Source: Tritrichomonas musculus (Eukaryota; Parabasalia; Tritrichomonadida; Tritrichomonadidae). Taken from it: a stretch of 64,000 nucleotides of DNA. The stretch lies in NCBI GenBank assembly GCA_039105265.1, contig JAPFFF010000006.1, positions 868,001 through 932,000 on the forward strand, in the 5' to 3' direction. The position numbers and the translations under genes were made by a program. Below are positions 49,198 through 60,290 of this stretch, piece by piece. The notes under the pieces are model-generated. The model was given only the letters and a program-made list of their open reading frames with translations. It did no database searches and was not told the DNA's origin. Numbering within the stretch: the stretch's first letter is position 1; each line of letters opens with the position of its first letter.

Positions 49198-52031
49198 ATT
49201 CATGTGAAGACTTTGATTTCATTTTAATATATTAATTTGTTTGTATCAGTTGATTATTTTTTATCTGTACTTACTCGTATTTGTATGAATTTTTAAAATA
49301 CCATATTCTAAATCATTTGATTTTTTATTTTCATTTTAAATGCATTCTTTTAGTTCTATGCATAAACAAAAATATTGAAAATAATTTTACTCAAACGTTA
49401 TCTAATGTACGAGAATAGCTTTTCATCAGAAAAAAAATCATGATTTTTTTTATTTTGGTTTTTATAAATGAGGAGAGATATGATTGTATATAATATGGTT
49501 CTAAATTGATTGGCAAGAAAAATTAAATGTCATTATTTGTTGATTTGATTGGTTTATCTACTGTGAATTTCATTCCAAATTGATACCCAAAAATATATCA
49601 ACCAATTAGTTAAATTAATTAATTAACTTTGCAAGATAATTTATATACTGTATTGTGGCAAAATTGGAAAATGTTTCAAAATTGGAAAATTCACTTTTTG
49701 AAAAGAAAAATTGAATCAAGCACTATCATCAAAAAACAGACTCCCAATCCAAAAAAACCTATTTACGCAGATCTTAACAACGCACTAATACCACAAAACT
49801 GTAAACAGGAACAACAAAGTCAGTACCACCAAATAAAGTATCAAAAAGTTTTATATATGTTTATTTTTATTTTTAATTTTAAAATTACAGCATATTAGGA
49901 AAATTATTGCTTTTATACTACTAAAACAAATATCACCAAACTCGCATTTGATGTTTTATATCATACATTGCAGGATTTTTCCTATTTAACCATTATTTTA
50001 GCGAAATTGCTTATCTTCGAAATTACCTTTATACTTGATAATCAAGCATACTTTATTTAGTAATACGACAGGAAAATATATAGTCTTTTCCGTACAGCCA
50101 GTTCTAACTGATACCTTTATAGATTCATTAATATAATTAAGTTATTCTCCTCAAAATCGCAGTTTTTTTATAACTTAAAAGTTTATTCAAATATGCTAAA
50201 TGGAAACTTAGGAAAGCAAAGTGATTACAGTATTAATAATTAAGATATAAAAATATATTTATGCTTTTTTTAATTTAATAAAATATAAACTTTTTGAAGA
50301 GGCCAAAATCTCAGTACCAATTATTTTCACTTTTTGAGATAATTTTATTTTTACTTCCTTTGAATTTCAAATGTATGGAATGTTTTTTGAAATACTTTTA
50401 TCTTTTTATATAGCAAATATTGATCGGTAACATTGAATATTCATATCATACTTATGATATATTATATATATTTAACTTTATAGACCAATTAATTTTTTCT
50501 CATCAAAATGGAATATCTGCATGATACCATCATATATGTGCATTTATATTTTCTTAACATATGTTTTATTGTTTTTGAATGCTAGTTTATATTTTATATC
50601 ACTTATTATTTTACTAATTATGAAGATATTATAAACTAAATTTACGACTAAAAAAAATGTGATTTTTCTGGAGAGATTGGCTTAACCGTTTAACATAATT
50701 TTCGGATATGTTATTATATAATAAAATTAATGGTTTTTTATCGAGGCAAAGAAACTTGATATAGCCATTAAAAAAAGATAAAAATGTTTGAAAACCAAAT
50801 CCTCTCAAATAAACGTCTATTTTATTTTAATATTCATTTTTTTGAATAAGCACGTTTTTTGGTTCTCACAAAAAATCTTGAATTTTCTGGAAAGACTGGA
50901 ATAATATTACAAGCTCTAAACAACATATGCCTTATAATATAAAATATAATGAGGTTTTACCGAGCGAATTAGGTTAAATATGTTTCTATTTTAGGATATT
51001 TATGTTTGCATAAATTTTAACATAAAAGCTCTTCAAATATTTTGTGAGTATAAAATTTGGATTATTTATTTTTATCTTATTAAAACAATTTCTTTAATAG
51101 AATTTATATCAAATATAAATTCAAAATATGATAAAATAATCATAAAATAAAACACAAAAATTTTTTACATATAAATACATATATAATTATAAATCTCCAA
51201 TTGATTTCAAAATTAAAAACTCATCCATAATTCAAAGGTATAAAAATATTTTGATAAAGCATTCATAAATAATTGTATGAGCTATTTTAATTTCTCATTT
51301 TTAATGAAAATAATGATAGATTTTTATTTTCTCAAATTATTGTATGTAATCATTCAATAAAATTAATAACATTTTATTGAAATTAAAATCATAGTTTAAA
51401 TTTCCAATATCTTATTTAATTTTTCAAACCCTAAATTATAATTAATAATTATATATATAACATTTTATATTCATTCATATTTCCAATGTATAATAAATTT
51501 TTATTGATTTACATAATGGATTACTTGAATCATATTTTTGAATACTTAATAGTTTTTATTTATTCAATTTATATATTTTGCATATATCTCACAATAAAAT
51601 TTAAATATAATATTTTATGGCTATTATAATAATATAAAATTCAATATAAAAACATATTATAAAATATGATGATTTAAAAACCACTAGTTATTTCTATTTC
51701 GTTTTTTTCGAGTTTCCATACATTTTGAATTTCCCATTATTTTCCCAAACATCATATTATGGATATAAATGTTGTTGATTCTGATATTTAAATCAGCATG
51801 TATAATAATAATAATAATAATAGATGCAATTGTAAAATATTCAAGTATGATGACGCTCATATACGCTTCTCTATCGCCTGATTTTTATATCGAACATCAA
51901 TTTGTTTTTATCTCCATTTATTTTAAAAGTGATTTTCTAAATAATATAATAAATTAATTATAATTTCTTTTGCAAATTTGAAAGTTTCCAAAAAGAAACT
52001 GTTATATTTATTAGTTTAACGTACAGAAAAT
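49198..52031. other. 2.8-kb gene-poor AT-rich region
   Basis: No convincing gene. The frame near 49629-49898 begins only at TTG and has biased, family-free composition. Two diverged related segments lie at about 50658-50765 and 50874-50980, sharing TTTTCTGGAAAGACTGG-like and ATATG...TATAAT...CGAG patterns. They are probably an old tandem duplication. The rest is low-complexity A/T. Confidence 0.5.
50658..50980. repeat. old, diverged tandem duplication (period about 216 bp)
   Basis: The first segment contains GATTTTTCTGGAGAGATTGG and the second GAATTTTCTGGAAAGACTGG. Both continue with ATATG, a TATAATA/AAAT stretch and TTTTATCGAG/TTTTACCGAG. The match is patchy, so age and nature are uncertain. 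Confidence 0.4.
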
Positions 52032-53729
52032 ATGATTGTTTCACCAAGGAAAACAGCCAATTCACCAGCAAGATCAATTAAATCTCCTGCTAAATCAAGT
52101 AAATCGCCAATGAGAACTGTCATGTCAAATAAATTTAAAACAACTGTTATATCTTTCAGCGATTCAAAGATGAAAAAAATTCCTTCAATACCAAATCAAA
52201 ATTTATATATTGAATTGCGATTAGCTGGAACGCGCCTTATTTCTTTTGATGGAATGGTTTCGATGGCTTCACTCGAAATTTTACGAATAGATAACTCTCG
52301 AATTGAATCTTTTAACGGAGCAACTATTCAGCCCAGTTTAGAATATTTTATTGTTAAAGGTTCGCCATTGTCATTATACGAACTATTACCAATCATGGCA
52401 AGAATAGTTTTTGGTCCATCATTAAAGTTTATAGGTACTCGTCCAATATCAAAAGAAGAAAGAGAGACTGCTGATCATTTATCTGATTTATTGCATAAGT
52501 GGTTAGTTTCTGGGTGGTTATTAACTTCTACAAATCCTATCCGCATATATAATCCAGTTACCAAAGTACGAAAGAAGCTGTTTCTTCTTGAAGATTTTAT
52601 TCCAATTAATATGCACACATTTGGAAGCCCATCCAAATCATTGAAGCCTGTACCACCTGCAGCACCATCAACACCATCAACAGCATCATCTAAAGCAAGA
52701 GATAGCGAAATTCTAATGAATATACCTGAAGAAGAAGACCTAATTGATACTCATGGTAATAATGATTTTCAGCAGTTAAATGAACTTGAGCAATCAGAAG
52801 ATAAGGTAGCTAACGAGTTTATTGAGTCAAATCAAGAAGAAGATAATTTCAATAAATCAAATCAAGAAGCTGATAATCTCGATAATTTATATCAAAAAGT
52901 AGATGATACTAAAGAATTAAACAATGATACAGAAGAATTCAATAAAACAAATCAAGAAGTAGCTAATGAGCATGATGAACCAAATCAAGAAATCGATAGT
53001 CTCAATTATTTAAACCTAGACGATGATGAAATGATCAATAAATTGGATCTAAACGTCAATGATGATTTAATTAACTCATTGAACCAAGAAGATGAAAATG
53101 ATTTAATTAATAAATCAAATCAAGAAAATGACGATGATTTAATTAATAAATTAGATCAAGATGATAATGACTTGATTAATAAGTTAGAACAAGATGATGA
53201 TTTAATAAACAAATCAAACCAAGAAAATGACGACAATTTGATTAATAAATTAGATCAAGATGATGATGACTTGATTAACGAATTAACGCAAGATGATGAC
53301 TTATTTAATAAATCAGACCCAGAAAATGTCGATGATTTAATTAATAAATTAGATCAAGATGATGATGACTTGATTAACAAATTAACTCAAGATGATGATT
53401 TAATTAATAAATCAAATCAAGAAAATGACGATGTTTTAATTAATAAATTAGATCAAGATGACGATGACTTGATTAATAAGTTAGAACAAAATGATGACTT
53501 AATTAATAAATCTAATCAAGATGATGACGACGACTTAATTAATAAATCTAATCAAGAAGATGACGATGAATTAATAAACAAGCTATATCATGAGCTTGAC
53601 GATCAAGATGATATCAAGAAAATAGAACTCGATAAATTGGATCAAGAACAAAATGATCTAGAGGTAATAAATGATGATTCTGGCACAATTGACAACTTTA
53701 TTCTAAATAATGGTTCGGATATATATTAA
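52032..53729 (+). CDS. leucine-rich-repeat-like protein with long acidic DDLINK repeats
   Basis: The product is 565 residues. The N-terminus is basic with repeated SPxKS/SPAR motifs (about 4-32), possible kinase or microtubule/chromatin-binding sites. Residues about 55-190 form a single compact leucine-rich-like domain with NLYIELRLAGTRLISFDGM and LEILRIDNSRIESFNGA. The C-terminal half is very acidic and made of repeated xDDLINKLxQD units. I see no enzyme motif. The arrangement recalls LRR proteins of centrosomes and flagella, but I cannot name a family. Confidence 0.65.
   Translation: MIVSPRKTANSPARSIKSPAKSSKSPMRTVMSNKFKTTVISFSDSKMKKIPSIPNQNLYIELRLAGTRLISFDGMVSMASLEILRIDNSRIESFNGATIQPSLEYFIVKGSPLSLYELLPIMARIVFGPSLKFIGTRPISKEERETADHLSDLLHKWLVSGWLLTSTNPIRIYNPVTKVRKKLFLLEDFIPINMHTFGSPSKSLKPVPPAAPSTPSTASSKARDSEILMNIPEEEDLIDTHGNNDFQQLNELEQSEDKVANEFIESNQEEDNFNKSNQEADNLDNLYQKVDDTKELNNDTEEFNKTNQEVANEHDEPNQEIDSLNYLNLDDDEMINKLDLNVNDDLINSLNQEDENDLINKSNQENDDDLINKLDQDDNDLINKLEQDDDLINKSNQENDDNLINKLDQDDDDLINELTQDDDLFNKSDPENVDDLINKLDQDDDDLINKLTQDDDLINKSNQENDDVLINKLDQDDDDLINKLEQNDDLINKSNQDDDDDLINKSNQEDDDELINKLYHELDDQDDIKKIELDKLDQEQNDLEVINDDSGTIDNFILNNGSDIY
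53034..53590 (+). repeat. two-level tandem repeat encoding acidic DDLINK units
   Basis: Short units of about 11-13 residues (DDLINKLDQDD, DDLINKLTQDD, LINKSNQENDD) recur about 14 times. Groups of three recur as a larger unit of about 36 residues, in the order SNQEN, LDQDD, LTQ/LEQ. Two size scales imply successive rounds of duplication. Confidence 0.85.
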
Positions 53730-54326
53730 TGGGTTGTGTAAATAAAAAAAAAAAACTCCACCACATTTCTTCCTATTATTTCCTCTTTTTGTTTATCTAA
53801 TATATTTTTAAAAAGTCATATTATACTTATTTATGTATAATATATTTATGGATTAAATTAATATTAATCATTTACATTATCGAAATTTCCCTCAATTGAG
53901 GAAAAGGTCAATATGAGCATATCAATAATTGGTTGTTGTTCGGAAATTTATTGTCATCAAACTTTCTACTGATGACTATTTTATCCTATCAATAGGAAGG
54001 AATGATAAATAAAATCAGAAAATAAGGGGAAAAAAACTTAATGAATGAATAGAAATCTGCAATGTTTGTCAATTTAGGATTTCATTTTTATAATTTATTT
54101 GACTAATATCTGAAAGATAATAATTATATTTCATTCATATAATACAATGAATTAATTATTAATCCTGTATATATTAATATTGTTTAAAATTGTTAAGAAA
54201 ATGAATTAAATAAACATAATAAATCTATTATTCTATAATAATTATTTTACAAATAACATAGTAAGATATAATATTTTCGAAACATAATACAAATAAATAT
54301 TAATTTTGTAGGTAAAAACGATTAGG
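53730..54326. other. convergent 3' intergenic region
   Basis: About 600 bp, AT-rich. It contains a short self-complementary string, TTTCCCTCAATTGAGGAAA, near 53886-53904. No gene is seen. Confidence 0.5.
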
Positions 54327-57300
54327 TTAAATGCATTCGCCATCAGATACTCTCTTATGAGTAGGTACTCTTAAACCATAAGATTGAAGGATCTTGATTC
54401 TTTTGTCAATCTTATTTACAGCAACACTATCTTTTCTTTTAACGTCAGCGATCTGCTTCTTTGCTTCTTTAATTCTTTCATCTAGTCCCATTAATTCATA
54501 TTTATTAGTCAACGGATAAGGTTGTTTTACACCTTTTTTCCTCATTCTTGCAAATGATTCTTTAAGATCATTTAATTGTTTTTGACTATCCAAAACAGAT
54601 TGTTGTAAAAGGCACATTGACTTTTCGTCAATTAATTCATTCAATTTCAACGATTCTGTATCAATTGAATTCTGTTCAATTTCAAGCATTTTAAGATTTT
54701 CTCTATTTTTCTTCTCAATACTTCGAAGTCCGTCTAATTGTTGACAAAGCTTCATTGCGTCAGGTCTTTCTTTTCTTTGTTGTTCTGCAATTTGTTTCTT
54801 TAACATTTCAATCAACATTTTTTGATCGTGAATTTTATTATTCAAATCATTAATTTGAATATAACCTTCAGAAAGAGATGACTCAGCTTGAGACATTATT
54901 GAAATCTTCTCTTTTTTTGAATCTTCAAAACGAACTCTCAAACGAGTCTCTTTTGAAGCATATTCTGCCATGTTATCTGAAGTAACGATATTTATATGAC
55001 GCTCGAGTTTTTCAATTGTGTGCTTTAAACGGGTGTTCTTCTTCATTACTTGGAAATAAAGTTTTTCAAGTTCAGGAAAATGAGCATCAGCTGCCATTTT
55101 TTGTTGTTCAAAGATAATGTTATTGGCAAGAAAGTCACTGTTCATTTCGATTTCTTTTGTTAATTCTACGAGATTTTCATTGGTCATTTCGCTTTCCGTT
55201 TCAATGTCGCGTACAAAGTCATAACGATTCGGTGTTGGCTCAGGTTCAATATAAAAATTGGAGATATCAAATACAAATTCAATTTTTTCGTTTTTCTCGA
55301 TTTTATCATGCTTCTCAATTTGCATGTTAATCTTCCTTTCAAGAAGGATCTTCTCTTCTTCGAGATTATGAATTTCTTCTTCAAGATGAATCAATGAAAC
55401 TTTGGCATCTGCTACTGCTACGTTTAATTTGGTCTTGTCGAGATGAGTTGTAATGAAATTTGATAGAATTGAGCGTGTCCATTTCGTTTGTGATGCTTTT
55501 TTTGGTTTTTTCTCATTATCTGAATCTTCTTCTTCTGGTTTTTCTGGATTTTCAAATGATATTGTATTCAAATTCTTTTTATCATCAACAATTTCAAGTT
55601 TTTCTCGTTTTATTTTTTTGACTTTAAGTGTTGGAAAAGTGACAGGTTCCATTCTCAAATTATAAAGTGTGAATTTGGTCGGATTGCCATCATATCCTAT
55701 CTGTACAACATGTGAAAAAGGAATCCCTTGAGAATCAAATATTGGTATTTCAGGTAATCCATTTGATTCATCATATTTCAATGATGTGTTAACAATATGG
55801 CCTTGCATATCATATATTTGAATATTATTGTAAGGTTTGTCGTTAAGATCTACAAAAACTGGATTTTTGAATTCATTCCCATTGGCATCGCAGAATATAT
55901 CGTTCAAGTCACTTTTGCTTCTTCTAAGATTATCATCATTTTCTTCTGATGAAAGAGATGAAACGGATTCTATTTCATCTTGATCTTCAATGATGATTTT
56001 TGTAATACGCTTTTTGTTTTGATCATAAATTTGTTTTTTAGGAGATCCATCAGAATTAAATTCTACAACTGATATTTCATTTCCGTCAGAATCAAATAAA
56101 GTAGCATTGATTGGTTTCCCATTTTCATCAATAGAAGCTGTTAAATGGTTTGATTTTGATCTTTTTTTGGTATCAATTTTTAATTTAGGTTTGGCTTTAT
56201 CATCGTTTAGTTTTTCATCATTTGAATTAGAGAGTGAAGCTGATGATTCAATTGGCATTATCTTTTTTGGCATTAAATTACTTAAATCATCAATTTGATT
56301 TCCTTTTGAGTCATAAACTTTTGAATATATTGGATGCATTAATGAGTCAACTTCTATAATTGAATCAATTTTAACATTATTGGAGTCATATAATTCTTTG
56401 TTTAAAGTAATTGATGTTTTCACTTCCTCTCCATCTTGATTGAATACTCGAGTATTTAATGGATTCCCAAGTGTATCAATTAATAATATATTTTTAATCT
56501 CATTGTTGTCTTTATCAAAAATACGATGCTTCTTTTTCTTTATTTTCTTTTTCTTTATTTTAGGATTGCTGTCATTCATAAAGCATTTCAAAGATTTAAT
56601 TTGTTTACCATTTTGATCATATATCATAGGATTTACTGGGGTTCCATCTTCATTTACTGTGATTAAACAGCCTACTTCTTGGCCATCTGGATCAAATACT
56701 TTGATTTGTGGCTTTCCATCAGAGTCTGTTTCAATCGGATTTTGAATCAGTTTGTTACTGGAGTCAAAAAGCTTTGTATAAATTGGAATTCTGTTCTCAG
56801 AATCGATCAAAACTGGATTTTTGATTTGATTTCCTTCTGAATCAAAAAGAGCCAGAATTGAAGGACTTTGATTTTTCGTTTGGCTTTCATCATTTGGCTT
56901 TAGTTGAGGTTGAACATTTGAAGTTGACTCGGGTTCTTCTTCCTCCTCTTCAAATATATCCGCATTTATATCATAGGAGGTTTTTGGCTTTTCTTTTTCA
57001 TTTTCTTTTTTAATTTTTTCATATTTCAAAGATATCTTTGAAGCATCTTTGATTTCATTTCCTTGTGAATCGTAGATACGCTTATTCATTGGTTGACCAT
57101 CGTTGTTAAGTTGTATAACAAATTTAACTTTATTGCCAAATTCGTCCAAAATCAAATTATTACTGGTATTGTTGCCTTTTTCGTCAAATTGAAGAAGTTT
57201 ATTTATGGGGTTTCCATCTTCACCAAAAGCTGGCGTGGTCTTTAATGGAATTCCATTTTCATCAACGAATATTGAATTCATTATTTGATTTCCTTCTGAG

Positions 57301-60224
57301 TCATAAATTGAAACTCTTTTAGGATTTCGACGTTTTTCTGATTCAGATTTCTTATGTGATGTCAAATCGCCATCTGTTTCATAAGCGTCATTATAAGTTT
57401 CGGTTGACATGGAATCATTATCAAGTTTTTTTAATTGAGAATCATTAATTACCTTTGTAAAAGCCTTTTTGATAACATTATTGCCGCTATTTATTTCTTC
57501 ATTCTGTCCTTCTTTTTTTGTTAAATCCGTAGTAGGTTTTCCATCTTTTCTTTTACGAATTTTTTTAGTTTTGGGTTTATTATTTTTATGTTTATTAGTT
57601 TTCTTGTCATTATGAACCTTAAGACTAGGCTCATAATTATCAGAATCAGAATCTACTTCTTTTTTCTGAGTTTGATCTAATTTGATATTTTTTTTCTTTT
57701 TTAAAACGAAATTATTTTGATTTTCAGGCTTTTCGTCATCATTCATAGATGTAAGCTTTTCTGCAAGTGGATTAAAAATTTTTGAAATGCCTGTTGAATC
57801 ATCATTTGATCGATTATTTTTTGATTCTTTTTCTTTCATTATTTCAGAGTAAGAATCGCTTTCAGCAATTTGATTAACTTTTGAGATATCTGACTCCTTG
57901 CTATCTTTTTCATTATTGAAATCTGGCAAGAGTGAAGATGAATGGTGTTTATCAATATTAATTGGTTTTGATTTTCTTTTTCTTCTTTTTTTTCTATTGG
58001 GGTCAATCATTTTCTGTGTCTGTAATGAATTTCTGATGTTAGAATCTGATTCTGTTTTGCTTGGTAGAGTTTTTGCAAAAAGATTTCTGATTCTGGGCTG
58101 GGTTTTTGAAAGATTAATTTCAGAATAGCTGTTTTCAGTTTCATCATTTGAGTTTTCGCTATTATTATCCGTTATTGTACTTTCAATACTCACTTTTTTT
58201 GAACTTTTTTGTTTTTTTGGTTTAATGGGCTTATCTGCATTTATATTCTTTTCACTTGAATAAATTGTTTCATCTTGATTCGTTTTTGTGCCGATTTTTT
58301 CATTTGATAAAGAGCTAAGATTTAAATCTGCATCAGTTGATTTGTTAGAGAGATAAATGCTGTTACATGAATTTTTTATATCAGAAACCTCGTTATCTGA
58401 TTCTGAATTATGATTAGATTGGATATTTTTGGTTTGTGATCTAGGTACTTTAACTTTTATTTTATGTTTTTTTTTAATCTTATCTTTCTTATTATTCAAA
58501 TCAGACTCTTTATTTTCTGATTCAAGTTCTTTATCAGTTTTAGATTTTTCTTTCTGCGACTCTGATTCACTAATAATTTCAGAGCCCAATTTTGAATTCA
58601 CATTTGTAGAATCAAAGCCATCATTTTGTGATTTAGAATGATTTCTTTTCAGCACTGGTTTTGAATCTTGTTTTTTTGAATTTAATCCTTTATTTAATGA
58701 TTTTGATTTTTTATGTTTGCTTTTATTGGTTTGTTCTTGTGATTCATAATCTCCAAACTGTGATTCTGATTCATCACTTATATCCGATTCAAGTTGTGTG
58801 TTTTCCAATTTTGTTTTGTCTTCTGTAGATTTTTGTTTTTTTGTTTTGATTTTTTTATCTTGTGTTTTTAAATTTGAGTGTTTTGCATTGAATTCGATGT
58901 CTGATTTAGATTTTTCTGATTTTGAATCTTGATTCTTGGATTTGTTTTTCTGAATAGATTGTTCTAATAATTGATCTTCCGATGTAGTACGTCTATTTTT
59001 TGAGTCCACATTATTATGTGATTCAAAGCTCTCGTTTTGCGGCTCCGATTCTTTATTTTCTGAATTTGATGTTATGTTATTAAACTTTTTAGGATTTTTT
59101 ATTTCTAATTTCTCTTTTTGATCATTTGTGTTTTTTTGGTGATTACCTTGGGTATCATTTAAATTATTTGGTAATTGGTCTTCTTCTTTAGAATGAACTT
59201 GATTCTTGTTGCAAAATGCATCAACCGTTTCAGTAATTGTTGAACTAATATTTAAGCTTTTACTTGTTTTATCTTTGCCTTGCGTTGATATATTTTCATC
59301 AATAAGGTTAAGGCTCGCAGATGATTCTGAATTATTTTTTTGAAATAAATCGCTTTTCGTCATTTTGAGAGATGATGAATCAACATCTATTCTTGCTGAT
59401 GACTTTTGAGACAATTTAGAAATATCTGAAAAAGCCAGCTCTGAGCAAATAACAGAAATAGGATCACTTGAAAGTTTCATAGTTTGAACTTCGCTTGATG
59501 AGCTTAAAAAAAGTGATTCTAAATCGTCAAAAATAGGAATTGCTTGCTTTAATCTGTCATCAACATTTGCAAATATTTCAGAATTTGAATTTTCAAATGT
59601 CGGATCTTCAGCTTCAAGTTTTTTCCGAATTGAATTTGATTTCAGCATCTTCTGCTTTAATTCTTCAACATGTTTTTCTATTTCAGAAGGCATTTGAAGT
59701 CTTGATATAGAATCTAATAATTTTTGAGCTACTGCAGTTAAACTTTGGTTCATTTTAACAAGTTCGTGCTTCAATTCATTTAATTTATTAATATCATTGA
59801 TTGCTGCTTTCTCATTTTCAACTTGCTGCTTATAATGATTAGTATTTTGTTTTATTTTGTCGATATCTGCAAGCATCTTTTCGATTTCATTTCGAATTTT
59901 TTGAACAGATACACCTCTCGTTTGCTTAGAAATTTGTTTTTGATATTTTCTCATTCGATTAATTGCTTTCTGATTAAGCAATTTACTCTTTTCAAGTAAT
60001 TTTGGAGCTTTAGTAATTTTATCGTTTAACCTTATTAGATAATCGCGATGAAGTTGAATACCCTGCTCTAGCTTTTTATTTGCTCGGTGAACATCTTGGG
60101 TTGAATCAATCAGTTTTTTCATTGTGTTCATATATTCGGTATTTTCGGTCTTAAGATCATTAATAGTTTGTTTAACATTCGAGATTTGATGTTTCGACAA
60201 AGAGAGAGAAGCAGAGGTACTCAT
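54327..60224 (-). CDS. 1965-residue coiled-coil protein with central DxxGN repeats
   Basis: The layout has four parts. The N-terminal coiled coil (about 10-220) contains KTINDLKTEN-like heptads. A long, highly charged Lys/Ser/Glu/Asn-rich disordered part spans about 270-960. A central repeat region spans about 970-1525. The C-terminal coiled coil spans about 1580-1930, ending in RKKGVKQPYPLTNKYELMGL. The central region alternates two short motifs, [FY]DSxGNxI and xDxxGxP[IL], with about 30 occurrences in several blocks. No catalytic motif or membrane span is visible. Coiled coils at both ends suggest a structural cytoskeletal or centrosomal protein, but that is a guess. It is divergent from the SCP-type phosphatase across 66 bp, with TAAACGTTCA on its own strand 25-34 bases upstream. 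Confidence 0.75.
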   Translation of the reverse strand: MSTSASLSLSKHQISNVKQTINDLKTENTEYMNTMKKLIDSTQDVHRANKKLEQGIQLHRDYLIRLNDKITKAPKLLEKSKLLNQKAINRMRKYQKQISKQTRGVSVQKIRNEIEKMLADIDKIKQNTNHYKQQVENEKAAINDINKLNELKHELVKMNQSLTAVAQKLLDSISRLQMPSEIEKHVEELKQKMLKSNSIRKKLEAEDPTFENSNSEIFANVDDRLKQAIPIFDDLESLFLSSSSEVQTMKLSSDPISVICSELAFSDISKLSQKSSARIDVDSSSLKMTKSDLFQKNNSESSASLNLIDENISTQGKDKTSKSLNISSTITETVDAFCNKNQVHSKEEDQLPNNLNDTQGNHQKNTNDQKEKLEIKNPKKFNNITSNSENKESEPQNESFESHNNVDSKNRRTTSEDQLLEQSIQKNKSKNQDSKSEKSKSDIEFNAKHSNLKTQDKKIKTKKQKSTEDKTKLENTQLESDISDESESQFGDYESQEQTNKSKHKKSKSLNKGLNSKKQDSKPVLKRNHSKSQNDGFDSTNVNSKLGSEIISESESQKEKSKTDKELESENKESDLNNKKDKIKKKHKIKVKVPRSQTKNIQSNHNSESDNEVSDIKNSCNSIYLSNKSTDADLNLSSLSNEKIGTKTNQDETIYSSEKNINADKPIKPKKQKSSKKVSIESTITDNNSENSNDETENSYSEINLSKTQPRIRNLFAKTLPSKTESDSNIRNSLQTQKMIDPNRKKRRKRKSKPINIDKHHSSSLLPDFNNEKDSKESDISKVNQIAESDSYSEIMKEKESKNNRSNDDSTGISKIFNPLAEKLTSMNDDEKPENQNNFVLKKKKNIKLDQTQKKEVDSDSDNYEPSLKVHNDKKTNKHKNNKPKTKKIRKRKDGKPTTDLTKKEGQNEEINSGNNVIKKAFTKVINDSQLKKLDNDSMSTETYNDAYETDGDLTSHKKSESEKRRNPKRVSIYDSEGNQIMNSIFVDENGIPLKTTPAFGEDGNPINKLLQFDEKGNNTSNNLILDEFGNKVKFVIQLNNDGQPMNKRIYDSQGNEIKDASKISLKYEKIKKENEKEKPKTSYDINADIFEEEEEEPESTSNVQPQLKPNDESQTKNQSPSILALFDSEGNQIKNPVLIDSENRIPIYTKLFDSSNKLIQNPIETDSDGKPQIKVFDPDGQEVGCLITVNEDGTPVNPMIYDQNGKQIKSLKCFMNDSNPKIKKKKIKKKKHRIFDKDNNEIKNILLIDTLGNPLNTRVFNQDGEEVKTSITLNKELYDSNNVKIDSIIEVDSLMHPIYSKVYDSKGNQIDDLSNLMPKKIMPIESSASLSNSNDEKLNDDKAKPKLKIDTKKRSKSNHLTASIDENGKPINATLFDSDGNEISVVEFNSDGSPKKQIYDQNKKRITKIIIEDQDEIESVSSLSSEENDDNLRRSKSDLNDIFCDANGNEFKNPVFVDLNDKPYNNIQIYDMQGHIVNTSLKYDESNGLPEIPIFDSQGIPFSHVVQIGYDGNPTKFTLYNLRMEPVTFPTLKVKKIKREKLEIVDDKKNLNTISFENPEKPEEEDSDNEKKPKKASQTKWTRSILSNFITTHLDKTKLNVAVADAKVSLIHLEEEIHNLEEEKILLERKINMQIEKHDKIEKNEKIEFVFDISNFYIEPEPTPNRYDFVRDIETESEMTNENLVELTKEIEMNSDFLANNIIFEQQKMAADAHFPELEKLYFQVMKKNTRLKHTIEKLERHINIVTSDNMAEYASKETRLRVRFEDSKKEKISIMSQAESSLSEGYIQINDLNNKIHDQKMLIEMLKKQIAEQQRKERPDAMKLCQQLDGLRSIEKKNRENLKMLEIEQNSIDTESLKLNELIDEKSMCLLQQSVLDSQKQLNDLKESFARMRKKGVKQPYPLTNKYELMGLDERIKEAKKQIADVKRKDSVAVNKIDKRIKILQSYGLRVPTHKRVSDGECI
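55650..57315 (-). repeat. DxxGN/DxxGxP alternating protein repeat
   Basis: Encoded units include YDSEGNQI, VDENGIPL, FDEKGNNT, LDEFGNKV, YDSQGNEI, FDPDGQEV, YDQNGKQI, IDTLGNPL, IDENGKPI, FDSDGNEI and VDLNDKPY, spaced about 10-13 residues apart. Blocks are separated by Lys/Glu-rich linkers. The pattern looks like short beta-hairpins with turns at the Gly. The DNA itself is well diverged between units, so the repeat is old and kept at protein level. Confidence 0.85.
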
Positions 60225-60290
60225 CTCTTTTGATAACGTATTTCATGGTGAACGTTTAAAAAAGTATTTAGATTTATTAGATTCCTTGAA
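60225..60290. promoter_or_regulatory. 66-bp divergent promoter region with TGAACGTTTA box
   Basis: Only 66 bases separate two start codons. The sequence at 60249-60258 reads TAAACGTTCA on the minus strand. The AACGTT core is palindromic, so the same box could serve both genes. It matches the RPB1/SNU13 box in its first nine bases. Confidence 0.45.

Noticed and set aside
49629-49898. 89-codon frame in the gap after the right Myb gene
   Set aside because: It starts only at TTG, is Gln/Lys/Ile-rich, has no recognisable motif and lies in gene-poor DNA.
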